From: Brevinema_A sp051647245
Lineage (GTDB): Bacteria > Spirochaetota > Brevinematia > Brevinematales > Brevinemataceae
DNA length: 64,000 nt
Direction: 5' to 3'
NCBI GenBank assembly: GCA_051647245.1
Contig: JBOFDS010000012.1
Location: 276,414-340,413 of the forward strand
A program made the position numbers and the translations under genes. The notes under the pieces are model-generated. The model searched no databases and had not been told where the DNA came from. It was given only the letters and a program-made list of their open reading frames with translations. The stretch's first letter is position 1. Each line of letters begins with the position of its first letter. Positions 1-9,200 of the stretch are shown here, piece after piece.

Positions 1-109
1 AACCCTCAGCCCCAATAGGGAGAAAATATTGAGATTGCATAGGAATGGATTTAATAGACAAACCACGACAACGACCCTCTGCACGAACAACAATTCCTTG
101 AGCTTTCAT
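1..109 (-). CDS. Unrecognised protein, N-terminal 36 residues only (cut by window edge)
   Basis: The frame runs leftwards from an ATG at 109 off the window edge, so only 36 residues are visible, beginning MKAQGIVVRAEGRCRG. A good ribosome site (AAGGAGAT) lies seven bases upstream of the ATG. A possible promoter (TTGCCG-N18-TATTAT) sits at 133-162. No family is recognisable from this fragment. Confidence 0.6.
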   Translation of the reverse strand, partial: MKAQGIVVRAEGRCRGLSIKSIPMQSQYFLPIGAEG

Positions 110-132
110 AACAATCTCCTTGTGAAATTGGA

Positions 133-162
133 ATAATATTTTAATATCTTAGTAATCGGCAA
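133..162 (-). promoter_or_regulatory. Candidate sigma-70 promoter for the partial gene at 1-109
   Basis: On the minus strand TTGCCG (157-162) is followed after 18 bases by TATTAT (133-138). It overlaps the left end of the inverted repeat at 162-187. Prediction by pattern only. Confidence 0.4.
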
Positions 163-187
163 AAATACTAGATAATTATAGTATTTT
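162..187. repeat. AT-rich inverted repeat between divergent promoters
   Basis: AAAATACTA (162-170) and TAGTATTTT (179-187) are perfect inverted copies separated by eight bases. The repeat lies between the minus-strand promoter at 133-162 and the plus-strand promoter at 212-241, where an operator could sit. There is no GC in the arms beyond one base each, so a terminator is unlikely. Confidence 0.4.
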
Positions 188-211
188 AAAGAAGAAAAAA
201 TAGGCTTAATA

Positions 212-241
212 TTTACAAATAAATGCAATATAGTGTATAAT
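212..241 (+). promoter_or_regulatory. Sigma-70 type promoter for the zinc-ribbon protein/recO operon
   Basis: TTTACA (212-217) and TATAAT (236-241) are separated by 18 bases, with the first gene starting about 35-45 bases downstream. The -10 box is a consensus match and the -35 box matches five of six positions. Confidence 0.6.
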
Positions 242-284
242 ACAAAATAATAATAAAAAATTAAATGACACTATGAGGTTTTCT

Positions 285-1127
285 GTGGAAAAATCAAGCA
301 ACACTACTACAAGTAACACAAACACGAACGGTAACAACCAACGTTTTAACAGACGTAGAAGAAATAAAAACCAAGACAAACAAAACAAAACAGCTGAGAA
401 GCCTGAACAAAAAACAAGCCCTACCCCTGCTCACACGCAAACAAATACCCATAACAATCACAAATCACATGGACACCATGGGTATCAAAAACAACACCAC
501 AATAACAATAATCACCACCATAATAAACACCATAAACAAGATATTCCAAAGTGGGATTATGATCAGCTCTTCAAAGCAACAGAGTATAAAGAAACAAAAG
601 CTGAATTGATGGATATTTTATCGGCAGTGAATCCTGATGAGATCATGATTACACCTCTTGTTTTGAAAAACAAGCAGCTAAAAACTCTTAAGCCAAAAAT
701 AGAAGTTGCTCCTACTGAAGAGTCCCCTACCCCTGTCGATGGAGAAGTCTCTGAAGAAAAAGCTCCTGAAATCATCGAGAACACCGATGGTGCTGTTAAT
801 GTCGAAGAAAAAGTAGCCAATAATATTACGATCAACATTGCTCAAACTTGTCCTATTTGTAACCGTGCTATCCGCGAAATTATGTACGCTCTTCATGATT
901 ATGAGCATGACTGTTTGGCACATTTTGATTGTGTGTATAAAAAAGTTTCTGAGTCTATTAAAGAAAAACTGGATAAAAATCATTATCTTGTCTATTTAGG
1001 AAGTGGGTCTTTTGGTATTATGGAAAACAATAACAACAAACTCACCCTGATGGAAAAAATTTATCCAGGAGCTCCTGTTGAAGAAATGCTTCATGGTGAT
1101 GAAGTAGTTGTCGACGAAGAAATCTAA
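285..1127 (+). CDS. His/Asn-rich protein with C-terminal zinc-ribbon-like cysteine cluster
   Basis: A 280-residue protein of unknown function. The first 90 or so residues are low complexity, rich in Asn, Thr, Lys and Arg, then in His and Asn, and should be disordered. The C-terminal third is ordered and carries C189-x2-C192, C210, H213 and C216, which resembles a zinc-binding knuckle. The middle is acidic. I place the start at the GTG at 285 because GAGG (276-279) stands six bases before it, while the in-frame ATG at 273 has no ribosome site; the longer form would be 284 residues. The gene is two bases from recO, so the pair is probably co-transcribed. A nucleic-acid role is a guess from the basic N-terminus and the neighbour. 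Confidence 0.75.
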   Translation: MEKSSNTTTSNTNTNGNNQRFNRRRRNKNQDKQNKTAEKPEQKTSPTPAHTQTNTHNNHKSHGHHGYQKQHHNNNNHHHNKHHKQDIPKWDYDQLFKATEYKETKAELMDILSAVNPDEIMITPLVLKNKQLKTLKPKIEVAPTEESPTPVDGEVSEEKAPEIIENTDGAVNVEEKVANNITINIAQTCPICNRAIREIMYALHDYEHDCLAHFDCVYKKVSESIKEKLDKNHYLVYLGSGSFGIMENNNNKLTLMEKIYPGAPVEEMLHGDEVVVDEEI

Positions 1128-1129
1128 CC

Positions 1130-1765
1130 ATGACTCGTCATTGCGAAGGATTAATCTTATCAAAAAAAGGTTTTGGATCGGGTCACCTAATCCTTAATTT
1201 TTTGGACTCAGAATTAGGAAAAGTCAAAATCATGGCATACGGTGCCGCTCTCGAAACAGGCGCTAGACGTGCTATGATTCAATCCGGATCGTTTATTGAA
1301 GGACTCATCTCCAAAAAAAAAGACGCCCTGCAGCTTACCGATAGCAAACTACTCCTATCATCCTCACAAGCGAGAGATGATCTCCGCTATATGGGATTTA
1401 TGTTTTTCACACTCGAAATGATAGATCATTTTCTATTAGAAGGAGATCTCTTTCCTTATTACGAAGACTTAAAAGAAGCTTTTGAGCTTTTTTATGAGAG
1501 TCTCGATGAGAAGTATCTTCTATTTTTCTTAGGGAAATTTTTATCTTGTGAGAGCTGGCTTGAAATTGCTGAAAAAGATAAACTCCAAGCCCAAACCTTA
1601 CGCTTCTTGTCAGATAGCCGAGAACACCCTATGAATTTTCTTCAGGGAAAGAATATCTCTATGCCCAGAAAAAAAGAATTGTCATACTTTTATGCTTATG
1701 CTTTACAAGATGCTCGCGGTAAGATGCCTCATTCACTAGAATTATTACGATTTGATATACTATAA
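1130..1765 (+). CDS. recO: DNA repair protein RecO
   Basis: A 211-residue protein matching RecO, which loads RecA with RecF/RecR on gapped DNA and anneals strands. The N-terminal part (about residues 1-75) has the RecO OB-fold pattern, starting with the typical opening 'R..GLILSKKGFGSGHLILNFLDSELGKV'-like run of alternating hydrophobics. The rest is helical. It is shorter than the usual 240-250 residues and I see no zinc-finger cysteines, which some RecO proteins have. It starts two bases after the upstream gene and is followed by a hairpin terminator. Assignment rests on the N-terminal pattern. Confidence 0.8.
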   Translation: MTRHCEGLILSKKGFGSGHLILNFLDSELGKVKIMAYGAALETGARRAMIQSGSFIEGLISKKKDALQLTDSKLLLSSSQARDDLRYMGFMFFTLEMIDHFLLEGDLFPYYEDLKEAFELFYESLDEKYLLFFLGKFLSCESWLEIAEKDKLQAQTLRFLSDSREHPMNFLQGKNISMPRKKELSYFYAYALQDARGKMPHSLELLRFDIL

Positions 1766-1791
1766 AACGCACTATTACGGTGCGTTTTTTT
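1764..1791. terminator. Intrinsic terminator between recO and the convergent lipoprotein gene
   Basis: ACGCAC (1767-1772) pairs with GTGCGT (1780-1785) around a seven-base loop, extended by A-T pairs, and is followed by a run of seven T on the plus strand. The A-rich left flank makes it usable on both strands. Confidence 0.8.
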
Positions 1792-1794
1792 GAT

Positions 1795-2208
1795 TTATTG
1801 CCTTAAAGCAAAACTCGTCATCCATTCATATTTAATTGTATTTGGAGAAGAGTAAAGGTTGGTGTTTACAAGCAAAACATTGCCATCAAGAATCACCCCA
1901 AGATAAGCATCTTTATTAAGGAGACGGAAAACCGCTTTATTATCAGCAACTGAGACAAAGCTCCAAACGGGTATTACATTACTTGCACCCGAAACATCAG
2001 ATATATAAGAGAGTTGAGCATCCATATCAAATTCCAACACATCCTCATCCCTATCAACAGTAGAGATGAGGTCTTTTTGTTCACGGATAAAAAAAATCTC
2101 TGCGACTGTGTTCATTTCATAGGAATCCATGAGTTTACGTTTGAATTCATCCTCGGTGAGGGACACAGAGCAGCTTGTTAAAAAAAGAAAAAGTAACAGT
2201 TTTTTCAT
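1795..2208 (-). CDS. Small putative lipoprotein
   Basis: A 137-residue protein with a lysine-start signal sequence and a lipobox (LTSC) near residue 13, so it is likely processed by signal peptidase II and anchored by lipid. The mature part is acidic at first and then predicted mostly beta. No family recognised. GGGAG lies seven bases from the ATG at 2208; the in-frame ATG two codons earlier (2214) is only one base from it and is less likely. Single gene, convergent with recO. Confidence 0.75.
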   Translation of the reverse strand: MKKLLLFLFLTSCSVSLTEDEFKRKLMDSYEMNTVAEIFFIREQKDLISTVDRDEDVLEFDMDAQLSYISDVSGASNVIPVWSFVSVADNKAVFRLLNKDAYLGVILDGNVLLVNTNLYSSPNTIKYEWMTSFALRQ

Positions 2209-2344
2209 TTTCATTCTCCCTTTGAATAAAGTATAGCATAGCTAGGTATTTTTCTCAAGTAATAAAAATTTATTCCTAAAAAAGTCTCATACAATTTTAG
2301 AATGTTCCGATAATAAATTAGAAAGAAAAATCTTGGAGGGAAAG

Positions 2345-2668
2345 ATGAAAATTGCAGCTATGAATGATATGTCTATGTTATCAATGAATCGCGCTCAAAA
2401 TCATGACTTTTCCGAACTAAAAAATAAAGCTCAAGGGAAAGATACTAAAGCTGTTGCACAAGAATTTGAGTCTTTATTTATAGAGATGATGTTCAAAGAA
2501 ATGAAAAAAACCGTAACCAAAACAAACGTATTTGGAGAAGCAAATGCTGGTCAAGAAATTTTTGACAGTATGCTTGGCACAGAATACGCAAAAATCAGCT
2601 CCAAAACAGGAGGATTTGGTTTAGCGGATATGATTGAGAAGTCCTTGAATCAGAGTTCAAGTTCTTAA
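2345..2668 (+). CDS. flgJ: FlgJ-type flagellar rod-binding protein
   Basis: A 107-residue protein matching the rod-binding N-terminal domain of FlgJ, which caps and assembles the flagellar rod. The core motif is present: 'AVAQEFESLFIEMMFKEM' near residues 38-55, followed by 'GQEIFDSML' and 'GGFGLADMI'. The muramidase domain found in proteobacterial FlgJ is absent, as is usual in spirochaetes. The start is the ATG at 2345, five bases after GGAGG; an in-frame TTG at 2333 overlaps the ribosome site itself and is rejected. It precedes flaB and probably has its own promoter. Confidence 0.85.
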   Translation: MKIAAMNDMSMLSMNRAQNHDFSELKNKAQGKDTKAVAQEFESLFIEMMFKEMKKTVTKTNVFGEANAGQEIFDSMLGTEYAKISSKTGGFGLADMIEKSLNQSSSS

Positions 2669-2682
2669 AACTATCTAAAAAA

Positions 2683-2713
2683 TTAAGAAAAAATCCTAAA
2701 GCTTTTTTCTTAA
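2683..2713 (+). terminator. Possible weak terminator hairpin after flgJ
   Basis: TTAAGAAAAAA (2683-2693) pairs perfectly with TTTTTTCTTAA (2703-2713). The stem is almost all A-T, and the loop contains part of the flaB -35 box, so it may not terminate efficiently. Confidence 0.35.
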
Positions 2714-2723
2714 CAACCGAAAA
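2697..2723 (+). promoter_or_regulatory. Sigma-28 (FliA) promoter of flaB
   Basis: TAAAGCTT (2697-2704), an N11 spacer and ACCGAAAA (2716-2723) match the sigma-28 consensus TAAAGTTT-N11-GCCGATAA at seven of eight and six of eight positions, with exact spacing. The predicted transcript would start near 2730. The FliA gene itself lies at 37997-38794. Confidence 0.75.
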
Positions 2724-2730
2724 TAAATTA

Positions 2731-2779
2731 TGTGCAAGGACGCACAAAAAAATAACACTGATACATAATATCACGGAGG
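2731..2779 (+). promoter_or_regulatory. flaB leader with two CsrA-like sites, one over the ribosome site
   Basis: TGTGC (2731-2735) pairs with GCACA (2742-2746), presenting AAGGAC in a six-base loop; the flanked core CAAGGACG is close to the CsrA SELEX consensus ACARGGAUGU. A second ANGGA element (ACGGA, 2773-2777) overlaps the Shine-Dalgarno GGAGG (2775-2779). A hairpin site plus a site over the ribosome site is the arrangement of the Bacillus subtilis hag leader. CsrA itself is not in this window. Confidence 0.5.
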
Positions 2780-2783
2780 ATTT

Positions 2784-3656
2784 ATGGTTATCAATAATAA
2801 CATCCCAGCTTTATTTGGGAATCGTCAAATGTCAGTTCAGAATCTTGCAAGCAGCAAGACAATGGAAAAATTATCTTCAGGTATGCGTATTAATCGCTCT
2901 GCAGACGATGCTTCTGGTTTAGCTGTTTCTGAGAAAATGCGCACACAGATCAAAGGTTTGAACCGTGCTAATATGAACGTTCAAGATGGTATTTCTTTCA
3001 TTCAAACAACAGAAGGATACTTAGCTGAAACAACATCCATCTTACAACGTGTTCGTGAATTAGCTATCCAATCTTCAAACGGTATCTATACAGATGAAGA
3101 TCGTGGATATATCCAAGTTGAGGTTTCTCAAATGGTTGCTGAGCTCGACCGTATCGCGTCTCAAGCTCAGTTTAACGGAATGAAGATGTTGACTGGTACA
3201 TTCTCCAGACCAACAGCTGAAACTCCTGCTCAAGCATCTATGTATTTACACGTTGGTGCTAACATGGACGAACGTGTTCGTGTTTACATCGGAACAATGA
3301 ACTCCCAAGCTCTCGGATTGAAGTCACCTGTTGGAAACCCAGCAACTGCTTCTTTCATCTCCTTGAGTACACAAAACGGTGCTAACTCCGTTATCGGTCT
3401 TGTTGACCAAGCTCTCAGAAGAGTGAACGCACAAAGAGCTGATCTTGGTGCTTACCAAAACAGACTCGAGTCTGCATCCCGTTCTATCCTCGTTGGATAC
3501 GAAAACATGCAGTCTGCTGAATCTCAAATCAGAGATGCGAACATGGCGAAAGAATCTAGTGCACACGCTAGAAACCAAGTTATGCTCCAAGCTGCTAACG
3601 CAATGTTGGCTCAAGCTAACCAACAACCACAACAAGTTTTACAATTGCTCAGATAA
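2784..3656 (+). CDS. flaB: Flagellin core protein FlaB
   Basis: A 290-residue flagellin forming the core of the periplasmic flagellar filament. The conserved N-terminal D0/D1 region (MVINNNIPAL, then 'EKLSSGMRINRSADDASGLA' around residues 28-48) and the C-terminal D1/D0 region ('DLGAYQNRLE', 'AQANQQPQQVLQLLR') are present, with only a short centre, as in spirochaete FlaB. There is no signal peptide, as expected for export through the flagellar type III route. Codon choice is richer in C-ending codons than in neighbours, typical of a highly expressed gene. It is driven by the sigma-28 promoter at 2697-2723 and ends with a strong terminator. Only one flaB copy is in this window. Confidence 0.97.
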   Translation: MVINNNIPALFGNRQMSVQNLASSKTMEKLSSGMRINRSADDASGLAVSEKMRTQIKGLNRANMNVQDGISFIQTTEGYLAETTSILQRVRELAIQSSNGIYTDEDRGYIQVEVSQMVAELDRIASQAQFNGMKMLTGTFSRPTAETPAQASMYLHVGANMDERVRVYIGTMNSQALGLKSPVGNPATASFISLSTQNGANSVIGLVDQALRRVNAQRADLGAYQNRLESASRSILVGYENMQSAESQIRDANMAKESSAHARNQVMLQAANAMLAQANQQPQQVLQLLR

Positions 3657-3671
3657 TTGTCTGAACTTTTC

Positions 3672-3702
3672 AAAAACACCCTGTTATACAGGGTGTTTTT
3701 TT
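3672..3702 (+). terminator. Strong intrinsic terminator of flaB
   Basis: AAAAACACCCTGT (3672-3684) pairs perfectly with ACAGGGTGTTTTT (3688-3700) around a three-base loop and ends in a T run. Confidence 0.9.
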
Positions 3703-3725
3703 GATTGGAATTATTTCCCAAATAT

Positions 3726-3757
3726 AAAGCCCTCCTCTATATAGAGGAGGGCTTTTT
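3726..3757. terminator. Second, bidirectional terminator between flaB and bamA
   Basis: A perfect 15-base inverted repeat, 3726-3740 against 3741-3755, with GCCCTCCTC in the arm. It lies just after the bamA stop on the minus strand, and the T run on the plus strand is five bases long. Confidence 0.8.
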
Positions 3758-3766
3758 GGATTGTAT

Positions 3767-6181
3767 TTAGAATAAACCTTGAATAGAGAATACAAATTCC
3801 CAACCTTTCCAGAAGCTTGGATCATTTGCTAACTGGAAGCTTGTACCTTTCCACTCAACAGGTCGTGCTACATAAAGACGAATTGGAAGAACAGGTAGAT
3901 TTACTGCTAGTCCCATACCAAAACTCATAATATAGTCTGGTTGACTCCAACTAAACTTGTCAAAGCTTGAGAAAATAGCACCGTAATCCCAGAATCCCAC
4001 AAGACCTATGAAGCTCCAAACAGGGAGACGAGTTTCGATAGAGAAATAAGAAGAAGCTTCACCGCGATTGACATAATTTAACCAACCACGCATTTTATAA
4101 ACACCATCAAAGTTTAATCGGTTCGCATCCCTGATAACAAATTTTCCACCAAATTGAGGGAAAAGAAGCGCCATATCATAGTGGAAAGCTACCGTAAAGA
4201 GCCAAAACGGATTCCAGTATGCATCAAAATTATAAGTAAAGTTAATAAAGTGGATATCACCACCAACACCCGCAAAAGACAGGAATAATGCAGTGTTAAC
4301 ACCTTTTGTTGGCCAGAGACCACCGTCAGTATTGTTGAAACGAACTGTTGAATAGAGTGTACTTTGAACTGTCCAACCAAAATCAATAGAATCCATCAAA
4401 TCTTTATCGATTTGCCACATTCCATCATATTTCAATGGGGTGGAGAAGTTTGCTTTATAATCTCTAAAGATGTTGATCTCGTAACCAAAATTTGCATTCC
4501 AATAGACAGCAAATTGAATACCAAACGCTAGACCTATACGGAAGCTGAGCCTTGTATATTCATAATCTGAACCAAAAGAGTTCAAGAGTTCATCAGGATT
4601 TTTTTGCCAGTTAAAGTCGGTACCATCGATAAATCCATCACCGTTGTGATCGGTTGGAATATCATCGTAGATGGTATTGAAAACCCCAAGGATCAAACTA
4701 ATCGAAAATGGTGAATTATTAATAGAAGGCTCTGTGAAAATAATTTCACCAAGTTGCCTATATTGTCCGTATTCACCACGAACAGAAATCTGCCAACCTC
4801 GACCAAAAAGATTTTTTTCAGAGAGTTTCATTCCCCCACTAAATCCTGATACCGTTCCATAACCAAGGAAGAACTCAATCATCCCTGTTTCTTGTTCTGT
4901 AACAACAAAATCAACATTAACAAGACCATCAGCGCTGCCAGCAGAAGGCTCGATACGTACATTGGAGAAATATTGTGTCTGCATCAGACGGTTATAACTT
5001 TGTTCAAGTTTGTTGTTAACGTAGAGTTCACCTTCTTTGATTTGAATATAACGACGAACAACACTAGGTAAAGTTTTGGTATAACCTCGAACATAAATAT
5101 TTTCGATATGGGCTCTGGAACCTTCAAAGATCACAAATTCCGTATCGATCACATTATCTGCACGTTTGGTTTGAATGGCAGAGATATTTGCAAACAAATA
5201 ACCACGATCGGCATATAATTTATAAATATTCTGACGAATAATATCAATTTTTGTTTTATTATAAACTTCACCTTGTTTCAAATCAAGAAACTTAGTCAAT
5301 TCTTTATTGTTGAAGATTGTACTTCCAGTAAAAGTGAATTCACCAACACTGTACTTTTCGCCTTCTTCAACAGTAATTTCCATGGTAATACCACGAATTG
5401 TTTTGGTGATTTCACCATTTTTATTTCGTGTATTGATGTCATCGATTTTCCAGTCAAATTGAGGAATCTTAACATCCATATAACCATTTTCTTGGTAAAA
5501 CATGATGATGCGGTCTTTATCTTGGATGAATTCGTCTTCTTTAAGAACACCACTTCGGAAAATCCACATTTTCTTCTTGGTTTTCATTTTGCTTTCGAGT
5601 TCTTTGGGTTTAAAAACAGTCACACCATAGAAATTAATATCTCGGACAACAATCTTAGATCCTTCTTTAATTTCAAAAATAAGATCAAATTGACCAGGAA
5701 GTTGTTTAATAGGTTCGAGACGATAGGCAACCTCAACTTCGAGATTTCCTTCTTCTCTATAATGTTCTTTAATTTTAAACACAGAGGAACGAGCTCTTGC
5801 CTCGCGGAAAGATGTCCCTGCTTTCAAATCTATAATATCTCTGAGCTTACCAGCTTTAATTCTGGAAACCCCTTCAAATACAATTTTATCAATGAGTGAC
5901 TCTTCAACAACGGTAAAAGTGATTTCTACTCCGCCATTTACATCACGAACATTCAGCTTAACATCTTGGAAACGTTGCATCGCATAGATATCTTTTAGGG
6001 CAACATTTAATTGTCCTTCACTAAATACGTCGCCTGGACGAAGTGAAATAGCAGCTAAGGCTTCATTTTGACTAGTTGCTTTTAATCCCTGAAATTTAAT
6101 ATCAGTGATTAAACGAGTTTGCTGTGCAAAAAGTGAGGTCGCAAAGAAAAGTAAAGCAAGAACCTGATATTTTTTTATCAT
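3767..6181 (-). CDS. bamA: Outer membrane protein assembly factor BamA (Omp85)
   Basis: An 804-residue Omp85 protein that inserts beta-barrel proteins into the outer membrane. A signal peptide ends at about residue 19 (SLFAQQ). Five POTRA repeats fill roughly residues 20-425, and the barrel follows. The conserved barrel motif (V/I)RG(F/Y) appears as MRGW in 'GVYKMRGWLNY', and the protein ends in phenylalanine, the usual beta-signal end. Length fits the family. A GAGG ribosome site precedes the ATG. It follows tamB by 113 bases on the same strand. Translocation is its known function; co-operation with TamB is inferred from the context. Confidence 0.95.
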   Translation of the reverse strand: MIKKYQVLALLFFATSLFAQQTRLITDIKFQGLKATSQNEALAAISLRPGDVFSEGQLNVALKDIYAMQRFQDVKLNVRDVNGGVEITFTVVEESLIDKIVFEGVSRIKAGKLRDIIDLKAGTSFREARARSSVFKIKEHYREEGNLEVEVAYRLEPIKQLPGQFDLIFEIKEGSKIVVRDINFYGVTVFKPKELESKMKTKKKMWIFRSGVLKEDEFIQDKDRIIMFYQENGYMDVKIPQFDWKIDDINTRNKNGEITKTIRGITMEITVEEGEKYSVGEFTFTGSTIFNNKELTKFLDLKQGEVYNKTKIDIIRQNIYKLYADRGYLFANISAIQTKRADNVIDTEFVIFEGSRAHIENIYVRGYTKTLPSVVRRYIQIKEGELYVNNKLEQSYNRLMQTQYFSNVRIEPSAGSADGLVNVDFVVTEQETGMIEFFLGYGTVSGFSGGMKLSEKNLFGRGWQISVRGEYGQYRQLGEIIFTEPSINNSPFSISLILGVFNTIYDDIPTDHNGDGFIDGTDFNWQKNPDELLNSFGSDYEYTRLSFRIGLAFGIQFAVYWNANFGYEINIFRDYKANFSTPLKYDGMWQIDKDLMDSIDFGWTVQSTLYSTVRFNNTDGGLWPTKGVNTALFLSFAGVGGDIHFINFTYNFDAYWNPFWLFTVAFHYDMALLFPQFGGKFVIRDANRLNFDGVYKMRGWLNYVNRGEASSYFSIETRLPVWSFIGLVGFWDYGAIFSSFDKFSWSQPDYIMSFGMGLAVNLPVLPIRLYVARPVEWKGTSFQLANDPSFWKGWEFVFSIQGLF

Positions 6182-6294
6182 ATTTTAAAACCTCAGCAGA
6201 TTATTACCAAAATCAGTAATCATTTATAGAGACTACACGAATTTTATTATAATAAACTTTTCAGAAAAATTCAAGTCATGAACGTTTTATATTA

Positions 6295-9200
6295 TTACCA
6301 ACGAAACTTCGCAGATCCCTCAACTAAAAATTCCGGAACTTGTTCTTTGGGATCACCAACTTTTCCAGCAATACCTGGACGCAATCCAAGCCTCCAATGA
6401 TTGACAGGATAAGCAAGCTCAACACCTGCTTTATGGACTTGAACTAAGTCTGTACTGCTGTTCACACTAGTATTATCCAAAGATTCTAACCTCAAATCAT
6501 ATCTTAATTGGACATTTGGGAGATTCGGAATAAACTGAGCAATAGATACTTCCGTTCCGTGCAACACACTTAATCCGGAAACTTCTCCGCCATCGGAAAG
6601 AACACGTGTAATATTTCCTAGGAAATCTGTTTTAATTTCGATCATATCAATAAACGGTAACAAACGCTGGATACGTTGAGAAAGAGGTGTTGTAAATAAT
6701 AGATTCTCCGCCACCTCCACACCTGAGGCGAGAACTTGTCCTGTGGATTGAGCGGTGTTATCGCGTGTGGTTGCTCTGTCCGTAGTTCCACCACTCAAAA
6801 TATTAAGAAGTTGACTATTTGGCAATGGTGGATTCGAAGAAATAGATGAAAGCTCAATATTAGGTAATTTACCCTGAAAATTAACGTAAATATCTACTTG
6901 CTCATTTCGAGAAGAGTATTTTGTGGTAACAGTCTGTAGATTGATTGTTGGGAAAGGGTCGCCGTATTCTTGCGAGAATTGGAGGGCGCCACCTTCGACC
7001 TTGAGATCAGTATTTAAGTAATTCACTTTACCCTTTGTAATATCCATATTCCCAGAAACAACCACAGTATTATCCACAATGTTCCCTTGAAGGGACACTA
7101 CTCCAGCATTCTTTTCAAAAGTAAGATCAAAAAGTTGATTGAAGAAGCGGAATCCTTGTTGGACATTTACGTGTACGTTCAGATTTAGTGATGATAGCAT
7201 TGCGGCAACAGGATTGATGGCAGGAATATCTTCATCAGAGCGCCCAATATTAGCAAAAGAATCCGCCAATTCCAATCCTATATTCATATTTTCTGCAGTA
7301 ATATATGTTTCTAAGGTGAGTCCGTCTCCAGCCCCCACCAATGAGAAACGATCAATTAAGGTCTTACCTCTGATATTAAGATAAGGAAATCTCACATTCC
7401 AATTCAATGAAGAATCTTTGGAATTTGGGAGTAATTTTTTGGAATAAAGATTGAGGTTCGCTTCTGAGATACCACGATCTCGGAATTCAAGAAAGCCATC
7501 AAGATAAAATGGATTTTCTTTACCCGCTTCAATCTTAATATCAGGGAAGCTGACAATATTGTTCGATATCGGAATATCTACAACATCTTCTATGCTGATA
7601 CGATTCTTTAAAGATGCAAGTTGTAGGCTGAGATTGGATGAAGAGATCTTCCCGTCGATACGAGGATTGTCAAGACTTCCTTCTATCGTTGAATAAACAC
7701 CAACAGTCCCCTTAACACGTCTAATATCTCCAGAAAATGACATCTTATCTAGAGCAATTTTTGAAGTGAAATTGGCAAGAACATCATTATTACGGACAAA
7801 ACGTCCCCCTGAACGGGCTTCGATACTATCAGATTTGAAGACAATATCCCACATCCGATTATTTTTAATATAAGATCCCGCAATACCATAACGAGGATGG
7901 TCAGACAAAAGTAAGTACTGATCTTTGGAATTAATAACCCTACCAGAAAGTGTCATGGGCTTTTTGGAAACAATATAGAGGTTGCTTAATTGATATTGCA
8001 AGGCTTGAACGTCATTAGAACTATAAAAAGATAAAGAATAACGACTCTTTGCAAATTCTTGTACCGCAAAAGCACCGGAAAGATTTGCTTCAAGATGTTC
8101 ATTGCCGAAATCCATCGCCAAATCACTGTCCAAATTAAGCAAATCAGTCCTCAAGCGAAGATTCGTCAGTATGAGGCTCTGATCTTTCTTGACAAGCTCG
8201 GGAATAACAAGCTGAAAATATGGAGCTGCACCTGTTGATCGGAGTGCCAACCTACTTTGAATTTGAGGATTGCCCCAAGTTCCTTTCACATCAAGATTCA
8301 AATCCATCAACACAGAACTCACGAACTGCTCAGGAATATCGATTTCTTTCACAAAAGGAATCTTACGAATATCTGGGATATAATAATTATAAATATCTGT
8401 TTTAAATTTCCAAGTATAAGATCCTGTCGCAAAACTCAAGGATCCTCCTCGATGGAAGTTGAAAGCACCAGCAAAGGCACTATTCCCCGAAACATTGAGA
8501 TAGCCTTCTCCCTTGAGTAGTTCGCTATTTAAGCCTAATTGGAGATTTGTTATTTCAAGAAGATTTGAAACTCTCTCAGAATCAAAACTCAAACGAAAGG
8601 CTTGATCATCAAGTTTCCAGGCTGCATTCTTCACGGAAAAGTTTTTCCAGCCCTCTTCATCAAATTCAATATCAACTCCACCGTCAAGCTTACCTGCTAG
8701 ACCAAGCTTACTCAAGACATAATCTTCAAAATCAATAGAAAAGGACGTTCCTGAAGGATCACTTTCTGTTTTAAATTGAACTATATCATCAATAATCCCA
8801 TCTACAAGAGCATTTTTCTTCTGGACATTGACTCGAACATCTATTGGTAAAGGATCATTTTGATGAAGTTGGGCAAAGGCATCAACTTGAACAATCGTAT
8901 TGCTACGTTGACTATTAATACGAACGTCTCCGTTCAATGTGAGATCTTGACTAATAAAACGGAAATGAGGAATAGAAATAATTCCGTCTGTTCCATAGAG
9001 CTCTGTTTCGATTTGTTTTTCACCGTCAAGGAAGCCTTCGACACTTGCGTTGAATTGGACAGGGCTATCAGCATTATCTTTTGTAATACTGATATCACCG
9101 ATATAACGAGAGGTCGGAAGCCCAAAAAATGGCAGTTTCACATTTTTATAGACAAAATCCCCATCAACATCGAGGGCTTTAATTTGAACATCGATATATT

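Noticed and set aside
421..560. Tandem DNA repeat in the His/Asn-rich coding stretch
   Set aside because: The AAC/CAC-rich run is irregular; it reflects amino-acid bias, not a repeated DNA unit.
2306..2313. Sigma-28 promoter before flgJ
   Set aside because: TCCGATAA is a good -10 match but the -35 region at the correct spacing (2287-2294) does not fit.
5273..5899. 208-codon open frame antisense to bamA
   Set aside because: Lies wholly inside bamA, has no ribosome site, and the protein is Phe/Asn-rich without any family pattern; it is a shadow of the coding strand.
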